From Streptomyces sp. f51 (GTDB lineage: Bacteria; Actinomycetota; Actinomycetes; Streptomycetales; Streptomycetaceae): DNA of 64,000 nt. A program made the position numbers and the translations under genes. The number at the start of each line of letters is the position of its first letter. The stretch's first letter is position 1. Positions 56,854 through 64,000 of this stretch are shown here, piece after piece. The stretch lies in assembly GCF_037940415.1 (NCBI RefSeq), contig NZ_CP149798.1, positions 1,116,001-1,180,000 of the forward strand. The letters run 5' to 3'. The notes under the pieces were generated by a model. That model was given only the letters and a program-made list of their open reading frames with translations. It did no database searches and was not told the origin of the DNA.

Positions 56854-58056
56854 ATGACTGCCCGTGCCGCCGACAGGGCCCGCTACGACCGGGCCACCGC
56901 TCACCTCGACGCCCCCGTCGCCATCGTGGATCTGGAGGCCTTCGACGCGAACGCGGACGACCTGGTCCGCCGGGCCGGCGGGAAGCCGATCCGCGTCGCC
57001 AGCAAGTCCGTCCGCTGCCGCACCCTGCTGGAACGCGTCCTGGGCCGGGAGGGCTTCGCGGGGCTCATGTCGTTCACCCTCGCCGAGTCCCTGTGGCTGG
57101 CCAGGTCCGGTTTCGACGACGTCCTGCTCGCCTATCCGTCGGCCGACCGCAAGGGCTACGCCGAGCTGACCGCCGACCCCAAGCTCGCCGCCGCGGTGAC
57201 CGTCATGATCGACGACCCGGCACAGCTGCGCCTCATCGACGAGGCCCGCGACGGCGGCACCGAGGTCGTACGGGTCTGTCTTGAACTGGACACGTCGCTG
57301 AAGCTGTTCGGCGGCCGGGTCCGGGTCGGCGCGCTGCGCTCACCGCTGCACTCCGCCGCCCAGGTCGCGGACCTCGCCCGCGCCGTCAAGCGCGCCCCGG
57401 GGTTCAAGCTGGTGGGGATCATGGCGTACGAGGGTCACATCGCCGGCGTCGGTGACTCTGTCTCGGGGCGGCCGCTGCGCTCGCGTGCCGTGCGGCTGAT
57501 GCAGGCGACGGCCCGCAAGGAGCTCGCCCAGCGGCGCGCGGACGTCGTCCGGGCGGTCCGCGCGGTGGAACCGGACCTCGAATTCGTCAACGGCGGCGGC
57601 ACCGGAAGCGTCCAGCACACGGCGGCGGAGGAAGCGGTCACCGAGATCGCGGCCGGCTCGGGGCTCTATGTGCCGAGGCTCTTCGACAACTACACGTCCT
57701 TCAGCGGACGCCCGGCGGCACTGTTCGCCCAGCCCGTGGTGCGCCGCCCCGGTGTGGGTGTGGTGACCGTGCTCGGCGGCGGATATCCCGCCTCCGGGGC
57801 CGCGGGCCCCGACCGGCTGCCGGTCCCGTATCTGCCGGAGGGCCTGTCGTACGACCCCCAGGAGGGTCCCGGCGAGGTGCAGACCCCGCTGCTCGGCTCC
57901 CCCGCCGACGATCTGCTCATCGGCGACAAGGTGTGGTTCCGGCACGCGAAGGCCGGTGAGCTGTGCGAGCGGTTCGACACGCTGCACCTCGTGGAGGGCG
58001 ACACCGTCACCGCCTCCGTCCCGACCTACCGGGGAGAGGGCCACACCTTCCTCTGA
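56854..58056 (+). CDS. PLP-dependent D-threonine-aldolase/alanine-racemase-fold enzyme
   Basis: 400 residues. The PLP barrel begins with DAPVAIVDLEAFDANADDL and the lysine in RVASKSVRC; LGGGYPASG and the metal-site-like RHAKAGELCERF near the C-terminus match the D-threonine aldolase/D-serine dehydratase family. It may deaminate or cleave a D-hydroxy amino acid. No ribosome site is visible before the ATG at 56854; the frame extends upstream to 56494 without support. Confidence 0.86.
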   Translation: MTARAADRARYDRATAHLDAPVAIVDLEAFDANADDLVRRAGGKPIRVASKSVRCRTLLERVLGREGFAGLMSFTLAESLWLARSGFDDVLLAYPSADRKGYAELTADPKLAAAVTVMIDDPAQLRLIDEARDGGTEVVRVCLELDTSLKLFGGRVRVGALRSPLHSAAQVADLARAVKRAPGFKLVGIMAYEGHIAGVGDSVSGRPLRSRAVRLMQATARKELAQRRADVVRAVRAVEPDLEFVNGGGTGSVQHTAAEEAVTEIAAGSGLYVPRLFDNYTSFSGRPAALFAQPVVRRPGVGVVTVLGGGYPASGAAGPDRLPVPYLPEGLSYDPQEGPGEVQTPLLGSPADDLLIGDKVWFRHAKAGELCERFDTLHLVEGDTVTASVPTYRGEGHTFL

Positions 58057-58075
58057 CCCGGGGGATCACCGGGTC
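58055..58075. terminator. Short hairpin between convergent genes
   Basis: GACCCGG and CCGGGTC form a 7-bp stem with a 7-base loop spanning both stop codons. Weak, but well placed to end both transcripts. Confidence 0.45.
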
Positions 58076-58983
58076 GGGCCGATGCTGCTCCCCACACCGC
58101 CGCCGGCGTCCTTGCCGCCCACCGGGCGGATGCCGGCGGTGATGCGGTCGATGTCGGACAGCGGCGGCCCGTCGGCCCCGGCGTCGAGGGCGAACCGGAC
58201 GATGACCGGGGACTGCGAGCCCACGCTGGAAGGAAAGACGAGGGACTCCACGTAACCGCCGGGCCCCACACCGGTCCTGACCTTCCAGCGCACGAGGTAT
58301 CCGGCGCGCCCGGCCACGGCGACGGAGCCGGACTTCACCAGTTCGTGCGAGCTGATGCCACGGAAGGGGCGGCTGCCCAGGAGGTCGTGTCCGTACGCGC
58401 TGTCGGCGGCGTCCGCGATGTCCTCCTCGGCGAGGGCCTTCGGCGACGTCTCGTCGGTGGCGGTCGCGGTGCGCGAGTCGACCCGGCCGTGCCGGCACAG
58501 ACCGGGGTCGCCCGGGCAGTCGTAGGTCCTCGGGGTCGACAGCACCATGTCGTGGTCGGCGGCGTACTGCGGTTTCACCCAGCCGTCGAGGACCGGGAAG
58601 GTGATGCCGTTCAGTTCGTCCACGACGACGGACGGGTCACCGGCCGAGGGCGAGGGACCCGACGGTGAGGGCGAGGGCGCCTCGGTCCCGGTGGGGGACG
58701 AGGACGTGGGCGTGGTCTGTGCCGCGGCGTCGCCGCCGTCGTCGTGGCGCAGCAGCACCGCGCCGGTGACGATCGCGGCCACGAGGACGACCGCGGCCGT
58801 CACGAGGGCGACGGTCCTGGCCCGTCCCGGGCCGGAGCCCTCGGCCGGCGGGGTCTGTATCAGGGGCTGCTGGGGGACTTCGGGCTGACGCCGGTGGTCG
58901 GTCCACGCGGTCCCGTCCCACCAGCGCTCGACGAGCGGGTACGACGGGTCGCTGTACCAGCCGGGAGGAGGTGTCACGCTCAT
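58066..58983 (-). CDS. DUF2510 membrane protein
   Basis: 305 residues. The N-terminal DUF2510 motif PPGWYSDPSYPLVERWWDGTAWTDHRR is followed by a membrane segment (about 56-78), a Ser/Thr/Pro linker and an outer domain of about 190 residues with ITFPVLDGWVKPQ and a CPGDPGLCRHG loop holding two Cys. The role is unknown; the family is common in actinomycete envelopes. Confidence 0.85.
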   Translation of the reverse strand: MSVTPPPGWYSDPSYPLVERWWDGTAWTDHRRQPEVPQQPLIQTPPAEGSGPGRARTVALVTAAVVLVAAIVTGAVLLRHDDGGDAAAQTTPTSSSPTGTEAPSPSPSGPSPSAGDPSVVVDELNGITFPVLDGWVKPQYAADHDMVLSTPRTYDCPGDPGLCRHGRVDSRTATATDETSPKALAEEDIADAADSAYGHDLLGSRPFRGISSHELVKSGSVAVAGRAGYLVRWKVRTGVGPGGYVESLVFPSSVGSQSPVIVRFALDAGADGPPLSDIDRITAGIRPVGGKDAGGGVGSSIGPTR

Positions 58984-59102
58984 CCCGGCACTCTAATGCC
59001 GCGGTGGGCAGGGGGACTTGCCGGGACGGGTGGTGGACGGTCCGCCGGGCGGGGTGGTGCGGGCCCTCCCGCGCCCCGCGGACCGTGCGCCGCGCGGCCG
59101 GG

Positions 59103-59894
59103 CTACAGCGGGGTGACGTAGGCGCCCGAGATGCCCCCGTCCACCAGGAAGTCGGTGGCGTTCACGAAGGAGGAGTCGTCGCTGGCGAGGAACGCGACGG
59201 CCGAGGCGATCTCGTCCGCCTCGGCGAACCGCCCGACCGGGATGTGCACGAGCCGGCGCGCGGCCCGCTCCGGGTCCTTGGCGAACAGCTCCTGGAGCAG
59301 CGGGGTGTTGACCGGGCCGGGGCACAGGGCGTTGACCCGGATGCCCTCCCGGGCGAACTGGACGCCCAGTTCACGGGACATGGCGAGGACACCGCCCTTG
59401 GAGGCCGTGTACGAGATCTGGGAGGTCGCCGCGCCCATCCGGGCCACGAACGAGGCGGTGTTGATGATGGAGCCCCGGCCCTGGCGGCGCATGTAGGGGA
59501 TGGCCGCCTTGCAGCACAGGTAGACCGAGGTGAGGTTGACCTCCTGGACGCGCTTCCACGCCTCCAGGCCGGTGTCCAGGATGGAGTCGTCGTCGGGCGG
59601 CGAGATGCCCGCGTTGTTGAAGGCGATGTCGACCGAGCCGTAGGTGTCGTACGCCGTCCTGAACAGGGTCTCCACCTGCTCCGGGTCGGTCACGTCGACC
59701 TTGACGAAGGTGCCGCCGACCTCTTCGGCGACGGCCTTCCCGTGCTGCTCGTCGATGTCGCCGCAGACGACGTGGGCGCCCTCGGAGGCGAGCCGGCGCG
59801 CGGTGGCGAGGCCGATGCCGCTGGCGGCGCCGGTGATGACGGCGGTGCGGCCCACCAGGCGGCGGCAGATGGTCTCGGGGGTGTCTGAAGTCAC
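59103..59894 (-). CDS. Short-chain dehydrogenase/reductase
   Basis: 263 residues. The cofactor motif TGAASGIG, NNAG, catalytic Ser (INTASF), YxxxK (YTASK) and the Asp in GDIDEQ, which favours NAD, are all present. As the third gene of the glnA4 operon (GTGA overlap with the aldehyde dehydrogenase gene), it likely oxidises the alcohol of a gamma-glutamylated amine such as gamma-glutamylethanolamide to the aldehyde. That substrate is inferred from context. Confidence 0.9.
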   Translation of the reverse strand: MTSDTPETICRRLVGRTAVITGAASGIGLATARRLASEGAHVVCGDIDEQHGKAVAEEVGGTFVKVDVTDPEQVETLFRTAYDTYGSVDIAFNNAGISPPDDDSILDTGLEAWKRVQEVNLTSVYLCCKAAIPYMRRQGRGSIINTASFVARMGAATSQISYTASKGGVLAMSRELGVQFAREGIRVNALCPGPVNTPLLQELFAKDPERAARRLVHIPVGRFAEADEIASAVAFLASDDSSFVNATDFLVDGGISGAYVTPL

Positions 59895-61318
59895 TGTGCG
59901 GGACCCTCCGTGCTGATGAAGACGTTCTTGGTCTCGGTGAAGGCGGTGAGGGCGTCCGGGCCGAGTTCGCGGCCGATCCCCGACTGCTTGAAGCCGCCGA
60001 AGGGGGTCCAGTAGCGGACGCTGGAGTGGGAGTTGACGGACAGGTTGCCCGCGCGGACGGCTTGGGAGACGCGCAGGGCGCGGCCGACGTCGCGGGTCCA
60101 GATGGATCCGGACAGGCCGTAGTCGGTGGCGTTGGCGAGCCGGACGGCGTCGGCCTCGTCCTCGAAGGGCAGCACGACGGCGACGGGACCGAAGACCTCC
60201 TCGACGGCCACGCGGGCGCCGGGGTCGACGCCGGTGAGGACGGTGGGCGCGAACCAGAAGCCGGGGCCCTCGGGGGCCTTGCCCCGGATGCCGGGCGCGC
60301 CGTCGTCGACGTAGGACCGTACGCGGTCCAGCTGGGCCCGGGAGATCAGCGGGCCCATCTGGGTGCGTTCGTCGGAGGGGTCGCCGACGACGACCGACTC
60401 GACGGCCGGGGCCAGGAGTTCGAGGAAGCGGTCATGGACGGAGCGCTGGACGAGGATGCGGGTGCGGGCGCAGCAGTCCTGGCCGGAGTTGTCGAGGAAG
60501 GACATGGGGGCCGCCGCCGCGGCGGCCTCGATGTCGGCGTCGGCGAAGACGATGTTGGGGCTCTTGCCGCCGAGTTCGAGGGTGACGCGTTTGAGGAGGG
60601 CGGAGCCCTTGGCCAGGACCTGTCTGCCGACGGCCGTGGACCCGGTGAAGACGATCTTCGCGACGCCTGGGTGCCGGACGAGGGCGTCCCCCGCGACGGG
60701 GCCCGCGCCGGGCAGCACCTGGAAGAGATGCTCGGGCAGGCCCGCGTCCAGGGCGAGTTCGGCCAGCCGGAGCGCGGTGAGCGGGGTCGTCTCGGCGGGT
60801 TTGAGGATGACGGCGTTGCCCGCGGCGAGTGCGGGTGCGGTGCCCCAGGCGGCGATGGGCATCGGGAAGTTCCAGGGCGCGATGACGCCGACGACGCCGA
60901 GCGGTTCGAGGAGGGTGATGTCGAGGCCGCCCGGGACCGGGATTTGACGACCCGTCAGTCGCTCCACTCCTCCGGCCGCGTAGTCGAGGAGATCGCGGAC
61001 GTTGCCCGCCTCCCAGCGGGCGTTGCCGAGGGTGTGGCCGGCCTCGCGGACCTCCAGACGGGCCAGTTCCTCGATGTGGGCGTCGACTTCGGCCGCGAAA
61101 CGGCGCAGCAGCCTGGCCCGGTCGGCGGGTGCGAGCGCGGCCCAGCGGGTCTGCGCCCGGCCGGCCCGTACGACGGCGTCGTCCACGTCCTGGGCCGTCG
61201 CGGCCGGGGCGGTGGCGACGACCTCCTCGGTGGCCGGGTCGAGCACGCGGAGTTCGTGGTCGTGCGGGGGTGGGGTGGACGGCTGCGAAGTGTGCGGGTG
61301 CGGCAAGGGGGTCCTCAC
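59891..61318 (-). CDS. Aldehyde dehydrogenase (gamma-glutamyl-aminoaldehyde type by context)
   Basis: 475 residues. WNFPMP, TGSTAVGR (NAD loop), LELGGKSPNIV with the general-base Glu, and the catalytic Cys in SGQDCCARTRIL are visible. GTG start overlaps the glnA4 stop, and the stop overlaps the SDR start, so three genes form one tightly coupled operon. In gamma-glutamylation pathways this step oxidises the gamma-glutamylated aldehyde to an acid. The start at 61318 was chosen from the overlap; the frame upstream lies inside glnA4 in another frame. Confidence 0.93.
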   Translation of the reverse strand: MRTPLPHPHTSQPSTPPPHDHELRVLDPATEEVVATAPAATAQDVDDAVVRAGRAQTRWAALAPADRARLLRRFAAEVDAHIEELARLEVREAGHTLGNARWEAGNVRDLLDYAAGGVERLTGRQIPVPGGLDITLLEPLGVVGVIAPWNFPMPIAAWGTAPALAAGNAVILKPAETTPLTALRLAELALDAGLPEHLFQVLPGAGPVAGDALVRHPGVAKIVFTGSTAVGRQVLAKGSALLKRVTLELGGKSPNIVFADADIEAAAAAAPMSFLDNSGQDCCARTRILVQRSVHDRFLELLAPAVESVVVGDPSDERTQMGPLISRAQLDRVRSYVDDGAPGIRGKAPEGPGFWFAPTVLTGVDPGARVAVEEVFGPVAVVLPFEDEADAVRLANATDYGLSGSIWTRDVGRALRVSQAVRAGNLSVNSHSSVRYWTPFGGFKQSGIGRELGPDALTAFTETKNVFISTEGPAQ

Positions 61319-62685
61319 ATGCGTTCGAAGGAGCGGCGCAGCTCCCAGTCGGTCACCGCGGCGTCGAACGCCTCCAGTTCGACGCGCGCCATGTTGCGGT
61401 AGTGCTCGACCACCTCGCCACCGAAGGCGGCCCGGGCGATCGGGCTGTTCTCCCAGAGTTCGGCGGCCTCGCGCAGGGTGGTGGGGACGTGCGCGTACTG
61501 GGCGGTGTAGGCGTTGCCCGAGCAGGCCTCGGGCAGCTCCAGCTTGCGCTCGATGCCGTACAGTCCGGCCGCCACGAGTCCGGCGACGGCCAGATGCGGA
61601 TTGACGTCGCCTCCGGGCAGCCGGTTCTCGAAGCGCGTGGAGCGGCCGTGGCCGACGACGCGGAGCGCGCAGGTGCGGTTGTCGTGGCCCCAGGCGACGG
61701 CGGTCGGGGCGAAGGAGCCGGGCTGGAACCGCTTGTAGGAGTTGATGTTGGGCGCGTACAGGAGGGAGAAGTCGCGCAGCGCGGCCAGCTGTCCGGCGAG
61801 GAAGTGGCGCATCACCTCCGACATCCCGCCCGGGTCCCCGGCGGAACCCGCCATCACATTGGTGCCGTCGGCGTCGGCGAGCGAGAGGTGGATGTGGCAG
61901 GAGTTGCCCTCGCGCTCGTTGTACTTGGCCATGAAGGTGAGCGAGACGCCCTCCTGGGAGGCGATCTCCTTGGCGCCGGTCTTGTAGATCGCGTGCTGGT
62001 CGCAGGTGACGAGGGCCTCGTCGTACTTGAAGGCGATCTCGTGCTGGCCCGGGTTGCACTCGCCCTTGGCGGACTCGACGGTGAGGCCGGCCGCCTGCAT
62101 CTCGTTGCGGATGCGGCGCAGCAGGGGTTCGACGCGTCCGGTCCCGAGGACCGAGTAGTCGATATTGTACTGGTTGGCCGGGGTGAGCCCTCGGTAGCCG
62201 GTGTCCCATGCCTGCTCGTAGGTGTCCTTGAAGACGATGAACTCCAGCTCGGTGCCCACCTGGGCGGTGTAGCCGAGGTCGGCGAGGCGGTCCAGCTGGC
62301 GGCGCAGGATCTGGCGGGGTGCGGCCACCACCGGGGAGCCGTCGTTCCAGGCGAGGTCGGCGATGAGCAGGGCGGTGCCCTCGCTCCAGGGGACGCGCCG
62401 CAGGGTGCCGAGGTCGGGGTGCAGCGCGAAGTCGCCGTAGCCGCGGTCCCAGGAGGACATGGCGTAGCCGTCGACGGTGTTCATGTCGGTGTCGACGGCG
62501 AGGAGGTAGTTGCAGCCCTCCGTGCCGTGCTCCAGGACCTCGTCGAGGAAGAAGGCCGCGGCGAACCGCTTGCCCTGGAGCCGCCCCTGCATGTCGGGGA
62601 AGGCCAGGACGACCGTGTCGATGTCTCCGGCCCCGACGAGGGCGCGCAGTTCCTCGACGGTGAGCGGGGGTGTGCGGTCTGCCAC
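61315..62685 (-). CDS. glnA4: GlnA4-type gamma-glutamyl-amide synthetase (glutamine synthetase fold)
   Basis: 456 residues. Glutamine synthetase landmarks are TELEFIVF (metal Glu), AKGECNPGQHEIAF, NSCHIHLS and NRTCALR with the late ENRLPGGDVNPHLA. The tyrosine adenylylation site of GlnA is absent. By position and similarity it corresponds to S. coelicolor GlnA4 (SCO1613), reported to join glutamate to ethanolamine. Here it starts an operon with an aldehyde dehydrogenase and an SDR, and faces a FadR-like regulator with 77 bases between. Ethanolamine or a polyamine is therefore the likely substrate, not ammonia. Confidence 0.9.
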   Translation of the reverse strand: MADRTPPLTVEELRALVGAGDIDTVVLAFPDMQGRLQGKRFAAAFFLDEVLEHGTEGCNYLLAVDTDMNTVDGYAMSSWDRGYGDFALHPDLGTLRRVPWSEGTALLIADLAWNDGSPVVAAPRQILRRQLDRLADLGYTAQVGTELEFIVFKDTYEQAWDTGYRGLTPANQYNIDYSVLGTGRVEPLLRRIRNEMQAAGLTVESAKGECNPGQHEIAFKYDEALVTCDQHAIYKTGAKEIASQEGVSLTFMAKYNEREGNSCHIHLSLADADGTNVMAGSAGDPGGMSEVMRHFLAGQLAALRDFSLLYAPNINSYKRFQPGSFAPTAVAWGHDNRTCALRVVGHGRSTRFENRLPGGDVNPHLAVAGLVAAGLYGIERKLELPEACSGNAYTAQYAHVPTTLREAAELWENSPIARAAFGGEVVEHYRNMARVELEAFDAAVTDWELRRSFERM

Positions 62686-62718
62686 CGGAAAAGCCTCCTT
62701 GGGTCAGCCGAGGGCCAT

Positions 62719-62740
62719 AAGGTATTGCGGAGAACCATTG
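62719..62740. promoter_or_regulatory. Shared element AAGGTAT-N9-CCATTG, copy 1
   Basis: Lies between the divergent glnA4 and FadR-like regulator genes. The 13 fixed bases and the 9-base gap are repeated exactly at 63599-63620 before the hydrolase gene. Candidate binding site of the regulator encoded at 62763. Confidence 0.62.
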
Positions 62741-62762
62741 CTTGGGAAGGGGGCGCGACCTG

Positions 62763-63500
62763 ATGACGCGGGCGGAATCCGGCCGGGGGACGGGCGACCG
62801 GCTGACGCCGGTCCTGCGGCCGGTGCGGGCGGGCAACGGCTTCGAGGAGGCGCTGGAGCAGATCCTCCAGATCGTTCGGCTCGGCCTGGTGCCGGGAGGT
62901 GAACGGCTGCCCGCGGAGCGGGAGTTGGCGGAGCGGCTCGGCATCAGCCGGGTGACGCTGCGCGAGGTCCTGAAGGTGCTCCAGGACCAGGGTCTGGTCG
63001 AGTCGCGGCGCGGGCGCTACGGCGGCACGTTCGTGCTGGCGCGCACCGACGCGCCGGGCGAGCACGAGCTGCGCCGCCGGGTCGCCGCGGTCGACATCGA
63101 GGACGTACTGCGCTTCCGCGAGGTCCTGGAGGTCGGCGCGGCCGGGCTGTGCGCGACGCACGGCCTCGACGCCGCGCAGGGCGCCCGGCTGCGCGAGGCG
63201 CTGGAGCGGACGAACGACGCCCCGCTGGCCGACTACCGGCGCCTGGACACCATGCTCCACCTCACCCTCGCGGAGCTGTGCGGCTCCCCGTCCCTGACCG
63301 CGCGGTACGCGGCCGTCCGCGCCGGCGTGAACGACCTGCTCGACTGCATCCCGCTCCTCGTCCGCAACCTGGAGCATTCGCAGCGTCAGCACACCGCCCT
63401 GGTCGAGGCGGTGCTCGACGGGGACGCGGACGGGGCGCGCGAGATCATGCGGGAGCACTGCGCGGGCACGGCGGCGCTGCTGCGGGGGTTCCTGGCGTGA
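62763..63500 (+). CDS. FadR-subfamily GntR regulator
   Basis: 245 residues. The GntR winged helix is seen in PGGERLPAERELAERLGISRVTLREVLKVLQDQGLVESRRGRYGGTFV; the all-helical FCD effector domain follows with the metal-type residues in LDTMLHLTLAELCGS, and RQHTALVEAVLDGDADGAREIMREH. It lies divergent from glnA4 and 142 bases before the hydrolase gene, so it probably controls the pathway and senses one of its intermediates. ATG at 62763 with GGAAGGGGG upstream; a TTG at 62742 is less likely. Confidence 0.9.
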   Translation: MTRAESGRGTGDRLTPVLRPVRAGNGFEEALEQILQIVRLGLVPGGERLPAERELAERLGISRVTLREVLKVLQDQGLVESRRGRYGGTFVLARTDAPGEHELRRRVAAVDIEDVLRFREVLEVGAAGLCATHGLDAAQGARLREALERTNDAPLADYRRLDTMLHLTLAELCGSPSLTARYAAVRAGVNDLLDCIPLLVRNLEHSQRQHTALVEAVLDGDADGAREIMREHCAGTAALLRGFLA

Positions 63501-63598
63501 GCGGGGCTCCTGGCGCGAAGGGGCCCCGCGTGAGCGGGTTCCCGGCGTGAGCCGGACGTGACGTGTGGAGCCCCTGTGTTCCGCTCCCCCGCCCCGCA

Positions 63599-63620
63599 AA
63601 GGTATGAGACCTTTCCATTG
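63599..63620. promoter_or_regulatory. Shared element AAGGTAT-N9-CCATTG, copy 2
   Basis: Matches 62719-62740 at all 13 fixed positions with the same 9-base gap, 23 bases before the hydrolase GTG. Here the gap also contains an inverted repeat AAAGGT-N5-ACCTTT (63598-63614). Confidence 0.62.
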
Positions 63621-63642
63621 AAGCCGTGGAAGGGAGTGACGC

Positions 63643-64000
63643 GTGGGCAGGCCGCTGATCGGTGTGAGTACGTATCTGGAGACCGGGGCGCGCTGGGGCG
63701 TGTGGGAGCTGGAGGCCGCGCTGCTGCCGGCCGGCTATCCGCGGCTCGTGCAGCGGGCCGGCGGGCTCGCCGTGATGCTGCCGCCCGACGATCCGGCCCT
63801 GGCCCGCGAGACCGTCGCCCGGCTCGACGCGGTCGTGGTCGCGGGCGGTCCCGATGTCGACCCCGGCCGGTACGGTGCCGAGCGCTCCCCGCGTACGGGC
63901 CCGCCCGCGCACGAGCGTGACGCCTGGGAACTCGCCCTGATCCGGGCCGCGTTGGACTCCGGCACCCCGCTGCTCGGCATCTGCCGGGGCCACCAGCTCC
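63643..64000 (+). CDS. Gamma-glutamyl-gamma-aminobutyrate hydrolase-like peptidase C26 (partial, 3' end outside window)
   Basis: The first 119 codons are present. The protein begins GRPLIGVSTYLETGARWGVWELEAALLPAGY, then has VVAGGPDVDPGRYG and reaches the nucleophile elbow LLGICRGHQL with the catalytic Cys just before the window ends. This is the class I glutamine-amidotransferase fold of PuuD. It would release glutamate from the final gamma-glutamyl product of the glnA4 pathway. GTG at 63643 with AAGGGAG 8 bases upstream. Confidence 0.9.
   Translation, partial: MGRPLIGVSTYLETGARWGVWELEAALLPAGYPRLVQRAGGLAVMLPPDDPALARETVARLDAVVVAGGPDVDPGRYGAERSPRTGPPAHERDAWELALIRAALDSGTPLLGICRGHQL

Noticed and set aside
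63500-63560. GC-rich repeats of GGCGTGAGC after the FadR-like gene as an operator
   Set aside because: They look like short slippage repeats lacking symmetry; the AAGGTAT-N9-CCATTG element is a better candidate.

Overview
The window is a stretch of Streptomyces chromosome. G+C is very high throughout, third codon positions are almost always G or C, GTG and TTG starts are common, and many genes overlap by 4 bases. The gene order (metNIQ, glpQ, plsC, argH, argCJBDR, pheST, rplT-rpmI-infC, glnA4) matches the core region around SCO1557-SCO1615 of S. coelicolor as I remember it. One difference is that argG sits beside argH here. I see no tRNA, rRNA, insertion sequence, prophage or CRISPR array.

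Layout. 1-2033: methionine ABC importer (metQ partial, metI, metN). 2664-10402: two small membrane proteins, a GNAT acetyltransferase, an ECF-like sigma factor, a Tat-exported glycerophosphodiesterase, a PlsC acyltransferase, a TetR/MFS efflux pair with a clear operator, and an aldo/keto reductase. 10598-13355: argH and argG. 13605-15870: a secreted protein with an internal near-identical duplication, a PNPOx-like flavoprotein and an L,D-transpeptidase-like protein. 15884-23470: a two-component system facing a five-gene redox cluster. This cluster has two heme/FAD ferric-reductase-like membrane proteins, two FMN-binding proteins with three flavinylation motifs in total, and one ApbE flavin transferase. 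23550-28393: the argCJBDR operon with its repressor ArgR.

28601-41000: a SecD-domain lipoprotein, an HTH-less LysR-like protein with a basic tail, a CMD protein behind a MerR-type promoter, a histidine-phosphatase-fold protein that has lost both catalytic histidines, a MocR regulator whose start codon overlaps that of a divergent EamA transporter, a GHL10 hydrolase, a 3-hydroxybutyryl-CoA dehydrogenase, a NUDIX hydrolase and an HTH/TPR regulator. 40855-51625: a PP2C phosphatase, pheST, a PAS histidine kinase, an rRNA methyltransferase, rplT-rpmI-infC (infC probably starts at AUC), and DUF1844 and SseB-type genes. 51775-58983: a beta-lactamase-fold protein, a mycosin-like protease coupled to an 838-residue Pro-rich membrane protein, a D-threonine-aldolase-like enzyme and a DUF2510 protein. 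59103-64000: an operon of SDR, aldehyde dehydrogenase and GlnA4-type gamma-glutamyl-amide synthetase, then a FadR-like regulator and a gamma-glutamyl hydrolase (cut by the window end).

Two multi-gene systems deserve most attention. The first is the flavinylated transmembrane electron-transfer cluster. Its divergent OmpR-type regulator has three 11-bp-period direct repeats in the shared promoter, its kinase carries a His/Asp-rich sensor loop, and its ApbE has no export signal although its substrates have twin-arginine anchors. The second is the gamma-glutamylated-amine (ethanolamine-type) pathway. A 22-bp element, AAGGTAT-N9-CCATTG, occurs both in the glnA4/regulator divergent region and before the hydrolase gene, and is a candidate operator for the regulon.
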